Source: JANNBN01 sp031430595
GTDB lineage: Bacteria > Actinomycetota > Acidimicrobiia > Acidimicrobiales > JANYDT01
NCBI GenBank assembly: GCA_031430595.1
Contig: JANPBU010000017.1
Location: 30,584-94,583 of the forward strand
Direction: 5' to 3'
Length of the DNA stretch: 64,000 bases
A program made the position numbers and the translations under genes. Under the pieces are notes generated by a model that worked only from the letters and a program-made list of their open reading frames with translations, made no database searches and was not told the DNA's origin. Positions 43,574 through 52,195 of this stretch are shown here, piece after piece (positions within the stretch are counted from its first letter, which is position 1; the number at the start of each line of letters is the position of its first letter).

Positions 43574-43691
43574 CCTGCGATAACCCCGACCCTGCACATG
43601 GCCTTCGTGCATCGCCGCCCGTCAATTCCTTCAGGGCTCACCCGGTTCACCAGAGGCACCGCATCAGCAGCGAAGAACCGATCCCCATCAA

Positions 43692-43757
43692 ATGAACGCA
43701 AAGCAACTCGTAGGTAGACGTACCCAATCGCCAGAATCCGCTACCTTTCCGTTTTGA
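43692..43757 (+). pseudogene. ssb 5'-end relic
   Basis: The frame starting ATG at 43692 encodes MNAKQLVGRRTQSP before losing similarity, against MNATQLVGRLTKSP at the true ssb start (46033). Upstream sequence (GCTCACCCGGTTCACCAG and neighbours) also parallels the ssb leader. It is a truncated duplicate of ssb, only about 14 codons long. Confidence 0.75.
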
Positions 43758-43813
43758 TCTCGCCCAATTCGCGTTTCTTCGTTGGGTCAAAGTGGAGGAA
43801 CGTGTTGCAGCGA

Positions 43814-45262
43814 TCAATCGCCTGGCTGGACTTTGAGGTGACAAAGTTTGTACTTCCTCCCGCTTCCGCACGGACATTGTTTGTTGCGGGGGTTCTTCTG
43901 GAGTGCTTCGGGATACTTCTTGAATTGTCTCCGAAATTCCCGTTCTTGAGTGAGTATCTTAAATTCACGTTGATATTCGAGAGCACGATTCTCGTCTTCA
44001 GCGTTCCAGAGACGAGTGTCCAAATAGACAGCGTCTTCGGAATGCTGATGCTGACAAGCGCGACACTCCGTAGCAATGCCGACGATATCCTCAATTTGAG
44101 GGTTTTTGAAACGGGCGACGCATACGGCGGCCTCGAGAAAGTGCCGACGGAGCTTTCGATTTTGCTTCACGGTGGATTTCTCGTTCCAAGGAAAGATCAG
44201 GAACAAATACGCTGTCGACTGGTTCGACTGGTTTGGGATCAACCGTATTAGCCGCTGATCCACGGGAGTCCGGTCCATTGCATCGATCAACTCCTGGGCA
44301 AGAGCTCGTCGATGCAGACGGGGCTCGGCCGCCATAAACCGAAGGATCTTTTCGGCTGATTCGAGCGCAGGTTCCGTCTTGAAATACTGGGTGCCTTCCA
44401 TTGCGTGACGAGCGAAGGTCTCAACCAACGCATCCCACCTATACGAAACTTTGTCGAATTCGATTTGCCTTGTCCGCTGCTCGCTATTCTCGAAGTCTTC
44501 CCACCAGCCATTTTCAATGACAACCAGGTGAGCATCCTCTGCTTCAACGAACGAGTGCTTGCCGTCGCCGTCCGCGTGCATCAGGTAGTAACCAAGAATG
44601 TCTTCCTCTCCGGAAGCGATAACGGTTCTTGACCTCAGGAAGGCTTCCTTCCTCCGCAGATATTGTAAGAAGTCGCTGGCGGTGTCCAGGGTAGACATCA
44701 CAATTTCCATCGAGGTGTCATCGAACACGTGAACAAATGTGCGAATTGGGTCGAGGTCACCCACAACGAATGGTTGGGAATGTGCATCAACGCCGCTCAC
44801 TCCCGAGTGGACCATGAGACTTCCAGTGCCTCCCAGCATCGCTCGGCATGCTTCGGCAACGCCATGCACCGTGACAACTAGGTGGAACCGTACAGAATCA
44901 CCACGCGGAATTGCGAGCGGATGTTGACACTCCGGATCGATAAAAACGCGGTCTGGATTGTTTCGCAACCAGCGCTCAGCGCCCCACGCCTGATCGGCAG
45001 CTTCACTCACCGCCGAACGAAACCACCGCTTCCAATCCAGTTCGAGGCTTTTCTTTGGCTCCAGGAGACAATGCTTGTCAGAGAAGATGATTACATCGTC
45101 ACCCATGACAACGAGGAGGTCGCACAGCTCCTTTCCTCCACCTTGATCTCGAAACGGTCTCGGATAGCTCCAAAGCGAAAGGAAGTTTCGCTCACAAAGC
45201 GCTTCGAGATATCTCTCCGTAGGTGTGCCTCCTGACGATTTTGTGATTCGATCAGAACCCAT
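43814..45262 (-). CDS. SEC-C motif protein with nuclease-like N-terminus
   Basis: The 482-residue protein ends in a SEC-C zinc motif (NKQCPCGSGRKYKLCH), a Cys-Cys-Cys-His metal site best known from SecA and also found in many defence-linked proteins. The N-terminal 80 residues contain KELCDLLVVMGDDVIIFSDK, which resembles a PD-(D/E)XK or NERD-type nuclease core (Asp then Ser-Asp-Lys in place of the usual Glu-x-Lys). The middle 300 residues are helical and unassigned. It sits alone between the two ssb-leader copies. A role in restriction or anti-phage defence is likely by context but not shown. Confidence 0.8.
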   Translation of the reverse strand: MGSDRITKSSGGTPTERYLEALCERNFLSLWSYPRPFRDQGGGKELCDLLVVMGDDVIIFSDKHCLLEPKKSLELDWKRWFRSAVSEAADQAWGAERWLRNNPDRVFIDPECQHPLAIPRGDSVRFHLVVTVHGVAEACRAMLGGTGSLMVHSGVSGVDAHSQPFVVGDLDPIRTFVHVFDDTSMEIVMSTLDTASDFLQYLRRKEAFLRSRTVIASGEEDILGYYLMHADGDGKHSFVEAEDAHLVVIENGWWEDFENSEQRTRQIEFDKVSYRWDALVETFARHAMEGTQYFKTEPALESAEKILRFMAAEPRLHRRALAQELIDAMDRTPVDQRLIRLIPNQSNQSTAYLFLIFPWNEKSTVKQNRKLRRHFLEAAVCVARFKNPQIEDIVGIATECRACQHQHSEDAVYLDTRLWNAEDENRALEYQREFKILTQEREFRRQFKKYPEALQKNPRNKQCPCGSGRKYKLCHLKVQPGD

Positions 45263-45784
45263 GATCGACGGGTTCCCGTATATCTAAGCTGCTGCAACTT
45301 GACTGCTCGAATCTGAGAGATGGGCGTGCCAACAACAGCACCGTATTGGGTCTCTGACAAACGCACATTATTTTGGGATGACGTGATGAATCCGCTTTCG
45401 GAACGAGTCGACTCGCGTGACTCGACTTTGGTACCTTGACCTGTGAGCTGTGATCTTTTCGTTCACTACATTCACACAACACTTGGACTCCTCGGCCATC
45501 CAGTTCCGTTCAAATTGACGAGCGGTGTGGCAGTCATGATCGTACGTGGCCCGCATAAGACCGGCGGGTAATTAATCCGTTGTCCGAAGTTTCCAGCCGG
45601 TGTGTTGACAAGCTGGGAAGCCTACTGGCGTAGCGATCGAAGTTGCCGGGGACAGTGAGCCCTGAGTCTTGCGCCACCTCGTTTTGAATCCCGGGTCAGT
45701 TTTTGGAAGGCTCGTTAAACTTAAATCGACCTCGAGTCGCAAATGCTAACGCTTGGTTGTCTCCGTTCAACCTGGCGCTCGGGG

Positions 45785-45830
45785 TTGCGTGCGCTGATTG
45801 GTGACACGGCCTTCGGCCTCCGATACTGCG
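45785..45830. repeat. 46-bp direct repeat, copy 2
   Basis: This is identical to 43528-43573. It lies about 200 bases upstream of ssb, just before the long leader hairpin that copy 1 has lost. Confidence 0.85.
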
Positions 45831-45848
45831 TGACCCACTGTCCTATGT

Positions 45849-45932
45849 CTGCAAGGGCACCCCATGACGCACCACCACACCTTCGGTGACACTGCGTTTG
45901 CCGGACGTCACGGGAATCCCCGACCCTTGCAG
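45849..45932. promoter_or_regulatory. long leader hairpin upstream of ssb
   Basis: CTGCAAGGG (45849-45857) and CCCTTGCAG (45924-45932) are perfect complements around a 66-base body. Similar structures with AAGG/CCTT arms stand before the HTH gene at 47128 and parA at 49322. The body resembles the parA copy (ACACCT-CGGTGAC-CTGCG-TTGCCGGACG). It may be an RNA leader, an operator or a single-strand promoter. Confidence 0.55.
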
Positions 45933-46032
45933 ACGGCCATCGTGCACCACTGCACTTCGTTTCGTTCACGCCATACCCGGTTCACCAGCCGACGCCACCC
46001 CGGCACCGCACAACCGAAAGGCAACACAGAAC

Positions 46033-46377
46033 ATGAACGCAACCCAACTCGTAGGCAGACTTACCAAATCACCACGACTCACCATCACCACCGGTGACAA
46101 AGCACGAGTCAACTTCACCCTCGCCGTCGACGGATACAACTCAACCACCGACTACATCCCAATCACCTGCTTCGGCCGACTCGCCGAAAACGTCGCCGAG
46201 TACACCGACAAGGGCCACCTCGTAGCCATCGAAGGCCGCATCACAAGCGGTAAGTACACCAACGATCAAGGCGAAACCGTCTACACCCTCGACATCATCG
46301 CCAACAACGTCAAATTCCTAAAGGCACCCAAGTCCGCAACCACTACACCCGACACCGTCGAAGGCGAGGTGGCCTGA
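46033..46377 (+). CDS. ssb: single-stranded DNA-binding protein (mobile-element copy)
   Basis: A 114-residue OB-fold SSB starting MNATQLVGRLTKSP. It shows the typical VNFTLAVDGY, YIPITCFGRLAENVAEYTDK, GHLVAIEGRITSGKYTNDQG and YTLDIIANNVKFL blocks. It lacks the long acidic tail of the chromosomal SSB, as is common in plasmid copies. The start at 46033 is chosen because the SSB fold begins there; the longer frame from 45886 would cover the leader hairpin. It protects single-stranded DNA during transfer or establishment. A strong hairpin follows it at 46390. A second SSB-like gene lies at 58058. Confidence 0.93.
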   Translation: MNATQLVGRLTKSPRLTITTGDKARVNFTLAVDGYNSTTDYIPITCFGRLAENVAEYTDKGHLVAIEGRITSGKYTNDQGETVYTLDIIANNVKFLKAPKSATTTPDTVEGEVA

Positions 46378-46389
46378 ACCTTACCCGAC

Positions 46390-46426
46390 GAAGACACTCC
46401 GGCCCCACCCTGGGGTCGGGGTCTTC
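46390..46426 (+). terminator. strong terminator hairpin after ssb
   Basis: GAAGAC (46390) pairs with GTCTTC (46421-46426), with a second inner pair CCCCA/TGGGG. It makes a GC-rich 37-base hairpin between ssb and the next gene. Confidence 0.7.
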
Positions 46427-46446
46427 ACCGGAACACGGACTTCACA

Positions 46447-46880
46447 GTGAGCTCATTCACCCTCTCAAACGACCATGTCGGCTATCTGGTCAATCTCGGC
46501 CAACAACTCGACATCCGAGGCGTCACCGTCGGCGACAGCTACCAATCACTCGCTCTCTTCGATGAACACGACCGCCGCTACGTCACTGCCGAACTTCTCG
46601 CCGCCAATCGCACCTCCGTCGCAACATTTACAACGAACAAGTCGACCCCGTCACCGAGGTACCCAAGGTCCGAAGCCCACGGATGGCTTTCAACAACCTC
46701 GCCCAGTTCGCCCAAGCACTCCAATGGGTCCGCTGCTACCAATACCAGTCCTGCGACGACCCGAATTGGACTACTACGTTCGCATACCACTACACCGAGC
46801 GACTCATCACGGAGTTGCAGTCGAAGATCATCGCCTGCTTCGCAACCTCATGGGTCTACGACGGACCGGCACTCACCTGA
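46447..46880 (+). pseudogene. plasmid hypothetical protein, frameshifted
   Basis: The first 58 residues (SFTLSNDHVGYLVNLGQQ to YVTAELLAANRTSV) are followed in frame by low-complexity Ser/Thr/Pro sequence. A second frame from about 46610 gives a convincing continuation (NIYNEQVDPVTEVPKV, then MAFNNLAQFAQALQWVRCYQ) ending SWVYDGPALT at 46880. A one-base shift between about 46600 and 46620 would join them. The family is unknown to me. It is probably an accessory protein of the mobile element, broken by mutation or an assembly indel. Confidence 0.6.
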
Positions 46881-47006
46881 CACGTTGACGGTGTCGTCGA
46901 CTCGCCAATCGGGTCGACGGCATCACTACGTACACGCCATCTCCACGATGGCCGAGTGCGGCATGACGGTTCGGTGATGCTGCCACCGGCCCGGAAGGAC
47001 TGATCC

Positions 47007-47052
47007 GTCAAGGGCCTGCGGGCACTTGTGCCTCCCTGCGGTCGCCCTTGAC
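47007..47052. promoter_or_regulatory. leader hairpin upstream of the HTH gene
   Basis: GTCAAGGGC (47007-47015) and GCCCTTGAC (47044-47052) form a perfect 9-bp stem, 76 bases before the HTH gene start. The arms resemble those of the hairpins before ssb and parA. Confidence 0.55.
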
Positions 47053-47127
47053 CGATCACCGGGCAAGCGGCCAAACGCCTCCTCGAACACGCCGCACCCA
47101 GCGGCCACCACACCGAGGAGACAAACC

Positions 47128-47331
47128 ATGGCACGCAGCATCACAATCCGATTCCCACTCGCTGCTATCACGGGTTACAACAACTGCGAACTTGCACGAC
47201 GAACCGGATTTGCGGTTCGCACCATCCAACGGTGGACCAATACCGGCATCCCGCTCTACTCCGCTGACCGGCTCGCCATACGCCTCGGCGTTCACCCAGC
47301 CACCATCTGGCCGAACTGGTTCACAGCCTGA
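47128..47331 (+). CDS. small helix-turn-helix DNA-binding protein
   Basis: A 67-residue protein whose core, CELARRTGFAVRTIQRWTNT and then YSADRLAIRLGVHPATIW, has two helix-turn-helix-like segments. The first looks like a HTH_17/MerR-type recognition helix. It probably controls element genes. A GAGGAG ribosome site precedes the ATG at 47128; the longer frame from 47026 would run through the hairpin. It is convergent with the AbiE toxin gene 20 bases away. Confidence 0.75.
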   Translation: MARSITIRFPLAAITGYNNCELARRTGFAVRTIQRWTNTGIPLYSADRLAIRLGVHPATIWPNWFTA

Positions 47332-47351
47332 GCGCAACAACGGCGAAGCGT

Positions 47352-48209
47352 CTACGCCCCGCCGGTACTGTCGATGAACTCGTTCGCCCACACCACAGCG
47401 TCGGACACATTGGCAATCACGTCGAGACCGTCGGCGGCCTCAGCGTATATCGTTGCCCACGACGGATACTCCACAACCACCGGCGGCCATACATGACTCC
47501 GGCGAGCAGCGAACAATCTTCGGCCTGTGACCCCGACCGCTGCCCGATCGACCGCTTCTTCCTGCAACAGAATCTGCAGGTCGACCAGATCGTGCGCACG
47601 ATCGTTACCTCCCGTGACGCGGCCTTGGGAGGTGCACGCATGAAGCTTCTGCGCAATCTGATGGTCCAGCGCTAACAACGGCACCGGACTCGGTGTCGGC
47701 AGCGCTAGCTTCTCGAACAGACCGACGAGATCCGAAGCTATGCGCGCATCATGGTGCTCGGTGCTGCCGATTTCGTCGCGACCCAACTCGAAGGTGACCG
47801 ACAACCAATGGCGACCCCGATACGCAACCCGAATCAGAAACGGCTGCATCACATACTCCTCGGGAATGCCCTCAGGCTGGGCCGGTTCCAACTCTTCGAC
47901 CGTGCCAGTGAACCCGTTCCAACCGGCAGCTAGAGTGTCGGCAAGTTGATCGAGATACTCACCGAGTTCAACGTCAGCGTCGCGGGCTGCATCGAAATCG
48001 AGCGTGAAACGACTCGCTTGCTCGCCAACACGAAGCTTGATCGCCGTGCCACCCTTCACCACCCCGGGCGGCAACATCTGCCCAATCACCGTGTTCGCAA
48101 CCGCACGCTGCACCCGGCGAACCGGACGGCCCTGCTCGCGTGCCACGTTGCTGATTCGTGTTTCCAGCGACCGCAAATTCGACGGCGTGTCGCTGCGTTT
48201 CGTGTTCAT
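47352..48209 (-). CDS. abiEii: AbiEii-family nucleotidyltransferase toxin
   Basis: The 285-residue product matches the AbiEii/AbiGii toxin family: VVKGGTAIKLRVGEQASRFT followed by LDFDAAR gives the nucleotidyltransferase site, and later DHQIAQKLHACTS and DLVDLQILLQ. Type IV AbiE toxins block growth by nucleotidylating host targets such as tRNA. It overlaps its antitoxin gene by four bases (ATGA at 48206-48209). It stabilises the element or aborts phage infection. All visible motifs look intact. Confidence 0.9.
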   Translation of the reverse strand: MNTKRSDTPSNLRSLETRISNVAREQGRPVRRVQRAVANTVIGQMLPPGVVKGGTAIKLRVGEQASRFTLDFDAARDADVELGEYLDQLADTLAAGWNGFTGTVEELEPAQPEGIPEEYVMQPFLIRVAYRGRHWLSVTFELGRDEIGSTEHHDARIASDLVGLFEKLALPTPSPVPLLALDHQIAQKLHACTSQGRVTGGNDRAHDLVDLQILLQEEAVDRAAVGVTGRRLFAARRSHVWPPVVVEYPSWATIYAEAADGLDVIANVSDAVVWANEFIDSTGGA

Positions 48210-48757
48210 TCGCTCGCTCCAAGTTCGCCGAGAATTCGTTGCGCATCACGCTTGCGAACGAGGCCGCGTTTTGCGGCGTCGCGGGTTGCGTCGATCAAAC
48301 GATCCTTCATCACCGTGGCGCGGCAATCCCTAAGCGCGCGTGCAACCGTCGTCGAAGGGATGCCTTCATACTCGGTGACCTCATCAGCCTCCAGTTCCCG
48401 GCGGATCACTTCGACGAACGGCGGAAGCGTTGGACGTGCCCGATGCGGAGTGCCGACTCGAACACGTCGTGGGTTGACGAGCGCCAGATCATGCAACGCA
48501 AGCACTGAGTCGTGCGTCAGGAAGGCATCGTCGCCGACTCGAAGGACAGCCTCGATGAGTTCTTCCTTGCCGGTCCGTGGGATGTCATCAAACCGGTAAA
48601 TGCCGTAGGCGATGTGTTCCACGCCGCCGCGCTGCTTGATCTTGCGTAACTCGACCGGGGCAACTCCCAGGTCTTCGCAGTCGCGAGTCGTCACATACCC
48701 GTAACGATCCAACGCCCGTTCATGTAACCGGCGTCGAGCCGTATCAGCCAACATCAC
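48206..48757 (-). CDS. abiEi: AbiEi-family antitoxin
   Basis: The 183-residue product has the N-terminal winged helix (YGYVTTRDCEDLGVAPVELR KIKQRGGVEHIAYGIYRF). A C-terminal domain (EGIPSTTVARALRDC) follows. AbiEi represses the operon by binding inverted repeats and neutralises AbiEii. It starts the two-gene operon on the minus strand. The hairpin at 48859-48898 lies about 100 bases upstream and could hold its operator. Confidence 0.88.
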   Translation of the reverse strand: MMLADTARRRLHERALDRYGYVTTRDCEDLGVAPVELRKIKQRGGVEHIAYGIYRFDDIPRTGKEELIEAVLRVGDDAFLTHDSVLALHDLALVNPRRVRVGTPHRARPTLPPFVEVIRRELEADEVTEYEGIPSTTVARALRDCRATVMKDRLIDATRDAAKRGLVRKRDAQRILGELGASE

Positions 48758-48858
48758 CGAAACTCCATGTCACAACAGTACTGCAAACGGTACGGTTGTG
48801 ACAGCGAGATTTTCCGCCTTGGGACGAAGTGTCGACGGACCGACCGAGCACAAGGTGC

Positions 48859-48898
48859 GGTCCTGGGCTGGAGGGCGGACTCCAGTGATCCCAGGACC
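48859..48898. repeat. compact double hairpin (candidate operator, oriT-type or origin hairpin)
   Basis: GGTCCTGGG (48859-48867) pairs perfectly with CCCAGGACC (48890-48898), and inside it CTGGAG (48868-48873) pairs with CTCCAG (48880-48885). The result is a nearly continuous 15-bp stem with only a four-base bulge and a six-base loop. It lies upstream of abiEi. Its compactness is unlike the leader hairpins. Confidence 0.65.
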
Positions 48899-49133
48899 GG
48901 CTCGCCAGACGAGGCATCGGCGGGAAGCCTCGAATCCGACTGCCCTTCACGCTACCTGTTCGGCATGACGAGACGGCCAGCGCAAACCGTCGTCGACTTT
49001 CGGCGTTCAACCTCGCGGCACTGCGAATGGTCTTCGTGATGACCTGTTCTCGACAACAACGGGCCCGGCTGGGATGGGCGATCAAGTTGGGCTGACGGGT
49101 TCGTCTCGGTGGGTGAGCTGGCGGGGACCCGTC

Positions 49134-49217
49134 TTGTCAAGGGAGCCCGATGCCGTCCACCACACCTGCGGTGACGCTGCGCTTGCCGGACGCCACCAAG
49201 CACCCGCACCTTGACAA
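49134..49217. promoter_or_regulatory. leader hairpin upstream of parA
   Basis: TTGTCAAGG (49134-49142) and CCTTGACAA (49209-49217) form a perfect 9-bp stem. The 66-base body is clearly related to that of the ssb leader hairpin (CCACACCT-CGGTGACGCTGCG and a TTGCCGGACG block). It lies 105 bases before the parA start. Confidence 0.6.
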
Positions 49218-49321
49218 TCCACCCCACCAGCAAACAGGGGCAGCCATCGGCTGCAGGGCACCAAGCCCTGCACCCCGATCTTTTTCGGGGCACCAATCGA
49301 AGCAGCAAAGGAGCTCTTCCC

Positions 49322-49972
49322 ATGCCGATACTCACCATCTACAGCCACAAAGGCGGACAAGGCGTCACCACCACCGCCGCCGCCCTCGCCACACTCACCG
49401 CACAAGCCGGACATCGAACCCTCATCATCGACACGGGCAACGACCAAGCCGCCGTACATGGAATCACCACCGACAAATGGGCCGCACTCGGCGACTACCT
49501 CACCACCACCGCCGTCACCCTCGACGACATCATCACCCGCATCGGCGACCGGCTCGACCTGATCGAAACCGGCGACACACCCGTCACGTTCGATGCGCAC
49601 ACGTACGGACTCCTCACCGGCGGACTCGGCCACTACGACACCGTCATCATCGACACCGTCCCCGCCGCGCACCCTTGGACACGACACGCCGACGCTCGCA
49701 TACTGGTTACCCGGCCCTGCTACCTCGCGCTACGACACGCCACCGGACAACGACGACCCGACGATGTCGTCGTCATCACCGAACCCGGCCGATCACTCGA
49801 CACCGGCGACATCGAAGCCGTTACCGGAACACCAATGAGCGCCATCATCGGCCACGATCCACGCATCGCCCGAGCCGTCGACGCAGGAACACTCACAAGC
49901 CGACTCCCACGCAGCCTCGCCCGCGCACTCGCGCCGCTCGCCGCTGCCATCACGGCAGGAGCGACACGATGA
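49322..49972 (+). CDS. ParA/MinD-like ATPase
   Basis: A 216-residue P-loop ATPase of the deviant Walker A type (IYSHKGGQGVTTTAAALATL, about residues 6-24), followed by TLIIDTGND and VIIDTVPA. ParA-type proteins position plasmids or regulate transfer. The GQG replacing the usual GVG and the 216-residue length make it a divergent, partition- or conjugation-associated member. The ATG at 49322 has an AAAGGAG ribosome site. It overlaps the next gene by four bases (ATGA), so that gene may supply the DNA-binding partner of a partition pair. Confidence 0.85.
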   Translation: MPILTIYSHKGGQGVTTTAAALATLTAQAGHRTLIIDTGNDQAAVHGITTDKWAALGDYLTTTAVTLDDIITRIGDRLDLIETGDTPVTFDAHTYGLLTGGLGHYDTVIIDTVPAAHPWTRHADARILVTRPCYLALRHATGQRRPDDVVVITEPGRSLDTGDIEAVTGTPMSAIIGHDPRIARAVDAGTLTSRLPRSLARALAPLAAAITAGATR

Positions 49973-50400
49973 ACCCGGCACCGTTTCGCATCGAACCAGC
50001 CGACGGACTCATCACCATCACCGCCGGACACACCCCGACCGCCAACATCCATCTACCCGAGTCGAACTACTGCCGGTATTACTGGGTACCGGTGATCGGA
50101 AGTTCCGCCTGGCTTATCTGGGCCAACCTGGTCGCATGGCTCCCCGACACCGACGGACCGACCATCGACATCAACTACGCCCAACTCGCCGCCAGCATCG
50201 GCACCCGACCCGCCCGACTCACACGGACACTGCAACGAGTGGCAGCGTTCCACCTCGCCTACACAGTCCCGGCTGAGCCAAGCACGCTGTACTTGAAGCG
50301 AGCAGCGCCGACGCTCAGCAAACGAATGCTTGATGCACTCACCGAAACCTGCCCGGCCCTCGCCGCCGCCCACGACCATATGGTGAGCAGCGCCGCGTAA
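49969..50400 (+). CDS. putative winged-helix partner of ParA
   Basis: The 143-residue product is translated from the parA overlap. After an N-terminal beta-rich part (RIEPADGLITITAG, YCRYYWVPVIG) it has a winged-helix-like core, INYAQLAASIGTRPARLTRT, then LQRVAAFHLAYTV. The family is not certain. Coupling to a ParA suggests a ParB-like DNA-binding or regulatory role. A good hairpin terminator follows at 50427. Confidence 0.7.
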   Translation: MNPAPFRIEPADGLITITAGHTPTANIHLPESNYCRYYWVPVIGSSAWLIWANLVAWLPDTDGPTIDINYAQLAASIGTRPARLTRTLQRVAAFHLAYTVPAEPSTLYLKRAAPTLSKRMLDALTETCPALAAAHDHMVSSAA

Positions 50401-50426
50401 CTTCCAACCCTGTTCGCACCGATTCG

Positions 50427-50460
50427 AGGGACCGTCATCCACACCGGACGGTCCCTCTTT
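50427..50460 (+). terminator. intrinsic terminator after the parA operon
   Basis: AGGGACCGTC (50427-50436) and GACGGTCCCT (50447-50456) form a perfect 10-bp stem with a 10-base loop, followed by CTTT. It closes the parA operon. Confidence 0.85.
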
Positions 50461-50620
50461 CGCGTCCGAGCATCAACCAATCGCCGATACCTTGATGCGG
50501 GTTGTTCGATACCGTGATGCCACGTCCGAGAATGGTTGACGCCGCGATCGCCAAGGCTCATGTCCCATAACATCGCGACGTGCCGCCCGTGACCGCTTCG
50601 CCCTCGATTTCGTCGATCTG

Positions 50621-51181
50621 ATGTTCACCGTTCACGCCACCAAGAAACTGCTCGACCGACTCAAAGTACGACCGCACCCGGCGCCGCCCGTGCCAACCAC
50701 GCAACTCGGCAGTTGGTACGCCACCGTGCTGTTCTGGAAACCACAAGTCGTGCTCCTCGTCAACGAACCGACCTTGCTGCCGGTCCTCGTGCCACTCGCC
50801 CCGGCAGCAACCGTCATCGAACGGTTCGCCGGGTTCGTTGCCGAGATGCTCCACGAACTCGAAATACCGGAGTCGATCATCGACACCGAACTCGCCGCCA
50901 TGAGCGAGCACGTCGTTGCGAAAACCGCCAACCGATCAGTCGTCGGCATACTCAACGAATTCAGCTTCCTCGGCGAACGATTCCTCGACCCCGGAACCGA
51001 CCTATTGATGCTCTCGCTCCGACTAGCCGACACACCGTGCGGACCGCTCTACAAATCAACCAGCTACGCAAACAGCGAAGTACGCCTACGACTCCTCGGC
51101 GAAACACCCGAATGGGTCAAACGCAAACAAGATCGAGCACAATCGTTCAACAAGCGCCGCAACGCACCGCCCGAAAGCTAA
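50621..51181 (+). CDS. DUF6933-type protein
   Basis: The 186-residue product starts MFTVHATKKLLDRLKV and continues LGSWYATVLFWKPQVVLLVN, the pattern of DUF6933 proteins. These small single-domain proteins are found on plasmids and near toxin-antitoxin-like genes; their role is unknown. The remainder is helical with a TPLLPVLVPLAP-like loop. The start is ATG 50621. It is convergent with the GNAT pseudogene, overlapping it by four bases. Confidence 0.75.
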   Translation: MFTVHATKKLLDRLKVRPHPAPPVPTTQLGSWYATVLFWKPQVVLLVNEPTLLPVLVPLAPAATVIERFAGFVAEMLHELEIPESIIDTELAAMSEHVVAKTANRSVVGILNEFSFLGERFLDPGTDLLMLSLRLADTPCGPLYKSTSYANSEVRLRLLGETPEWVKRKQDRAQSFNKRRNAPPES

Positions 51182-51941
51182 TCCGCTCGAACTCCGATGG
51201 TGAAGCGTTGGTAGTGGTCGTACACGGAAAACCCGAGGCGCTCGTAGACACCGAAGCCAAGCTTGCTCGCCTGCAACACCACCCGAGAAGCACCAAGGCC
51301 GAACAGCTGATTCGTCGCTTCGCTTGTCACCATCGCGGCAAACCTGCGCCCGCGGAACTCGGCTGGAGTTGCGACGGAGTAGATGCGCCGGTCTCGCCGC
51401 TCAGGTACCCGCATGCAGCGCTCACGGGAACATCACCATCAAACGCAATGTGCCAATACGTGTCGGGAGCGCTGTAGCCCTGCTGATGCGCCATCAGCCA
51501 TGCCATCCCAGGCTTTTCGTAGCCACGCTCGCAAAGATCGCCGAAGATCGCCGCTGACTCGTCATCGTCAACCAGACGGCAACGCAAGCCCGACTGAGCC
51601 TTCGTCGGCATGCTCACGACCATCGCTGGCGAAGGTTCCTTGTCGGGGACCAGATTTCTCCGCGCCGCCTCCGCCGCAAACGACGAGTCGCTCAGCGGAG
51701 CCCACAGAACAAACACCCGCTCTAAGCCGGCAAAGAAGCTGATCGCATCATCGAAGAAGTCGGCTGCCGACACGCTTGGATCGGTTGGGATGGCCGTGTT
51801 CACGTAAGCATTCGGGACCGCCACCGGACCAGCAACAGCCGCACCGCCACGAATGTCCGTGACTGAACCAATACGTCCTGCGGTCGACCGAACAAACCCG
51901 GCCAAATTCAGAGTACCCGCTTGATTCACGTCCACGGCCAA
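51178..51941 (-). pseudogene. GNAT acetyltransferase, frameshifted
   Basis: The first 185 residues (from 51941 leftward) are a GNAT N-terminal part through WHIAFDGDVPVSAACGYLSG. The frame then leaves the family. The next part of the fold (RIYSVATPAEFRGRRFAAMV, KLGFGVYERLGFSVYDHYQR) runs in the other frame to 51178. A single-base change near 51390-51400 separates them. If the sequence is right the gene is inactive. Confidence 0.75.
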
Positions 51942-52195
51942 TGATCGCGCACGTCACCGAGACGAGCGACCCGCCCGAATCAACCTTGATGCAGAACCGC
52001 AAGAAAAGTAGACACATTGGGAGCTTCCGATGGAAGCTCTCCAATCATCGCTTCTCGATGTCCTTGTCGGGACGCGTCCTGATGTCCGTTCCCGGTTTTG
52101 TCGGCACAATTTTCGTTGGGTCACGGGGGGCCGGGGTTGGGGTTACGGGCGTGCTGGGCGCCGATGGTGATGGATCGTCTGACATGACGCCCTTC

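Larger units (their letters stand above)
45263..46032. other. long intergenic region, ssb leader
   Basis: These 770 bases hold no supported gene. They contain direct-repeat copy 2 (45785-45830) and a long hairpin with 9-bp arms (45849-45932), followed by the ssb ribosome-binding and start region. The part nearest the SEC-C gene (45263-45770) shows no clear structure. Confidence 0.6.
48758..49321. other. intergenic region between abiE and parA
   Basis: No gene is supported in these 564 bases. They hold the compact double hairpin at 48859-48898 and the long leader hairpin at 49134-49217. The bases after the second hairpin (49218-49321) lead to the parA ribosome site AAAGGAG. Confidence 0.6.

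Noticed and set aside
43399..43701. 100-residue minus-strand frame
   Set aside because: It runs through the repeated ssb leader; a similar frame appears at 45721-45969 only because of the repeat.
45886..46032. N-terminal extension of ssb
   Set aside because: It would translate the leader hairpin; the SSB fold begins at the ATG at 46033.
49082..49687. 201-residue minus-strand frame rich in Gly/Val/Asp
   Set aside because: Antisense shadow of parA in GC-rich DNA; no ribosome site or family match.
49150..49968. Arg/His-rich extension upstream of the winged-helix gene
   Set aside because: It is the plus-one shadow of parA; the real start is the ATGA overlap at 49969.
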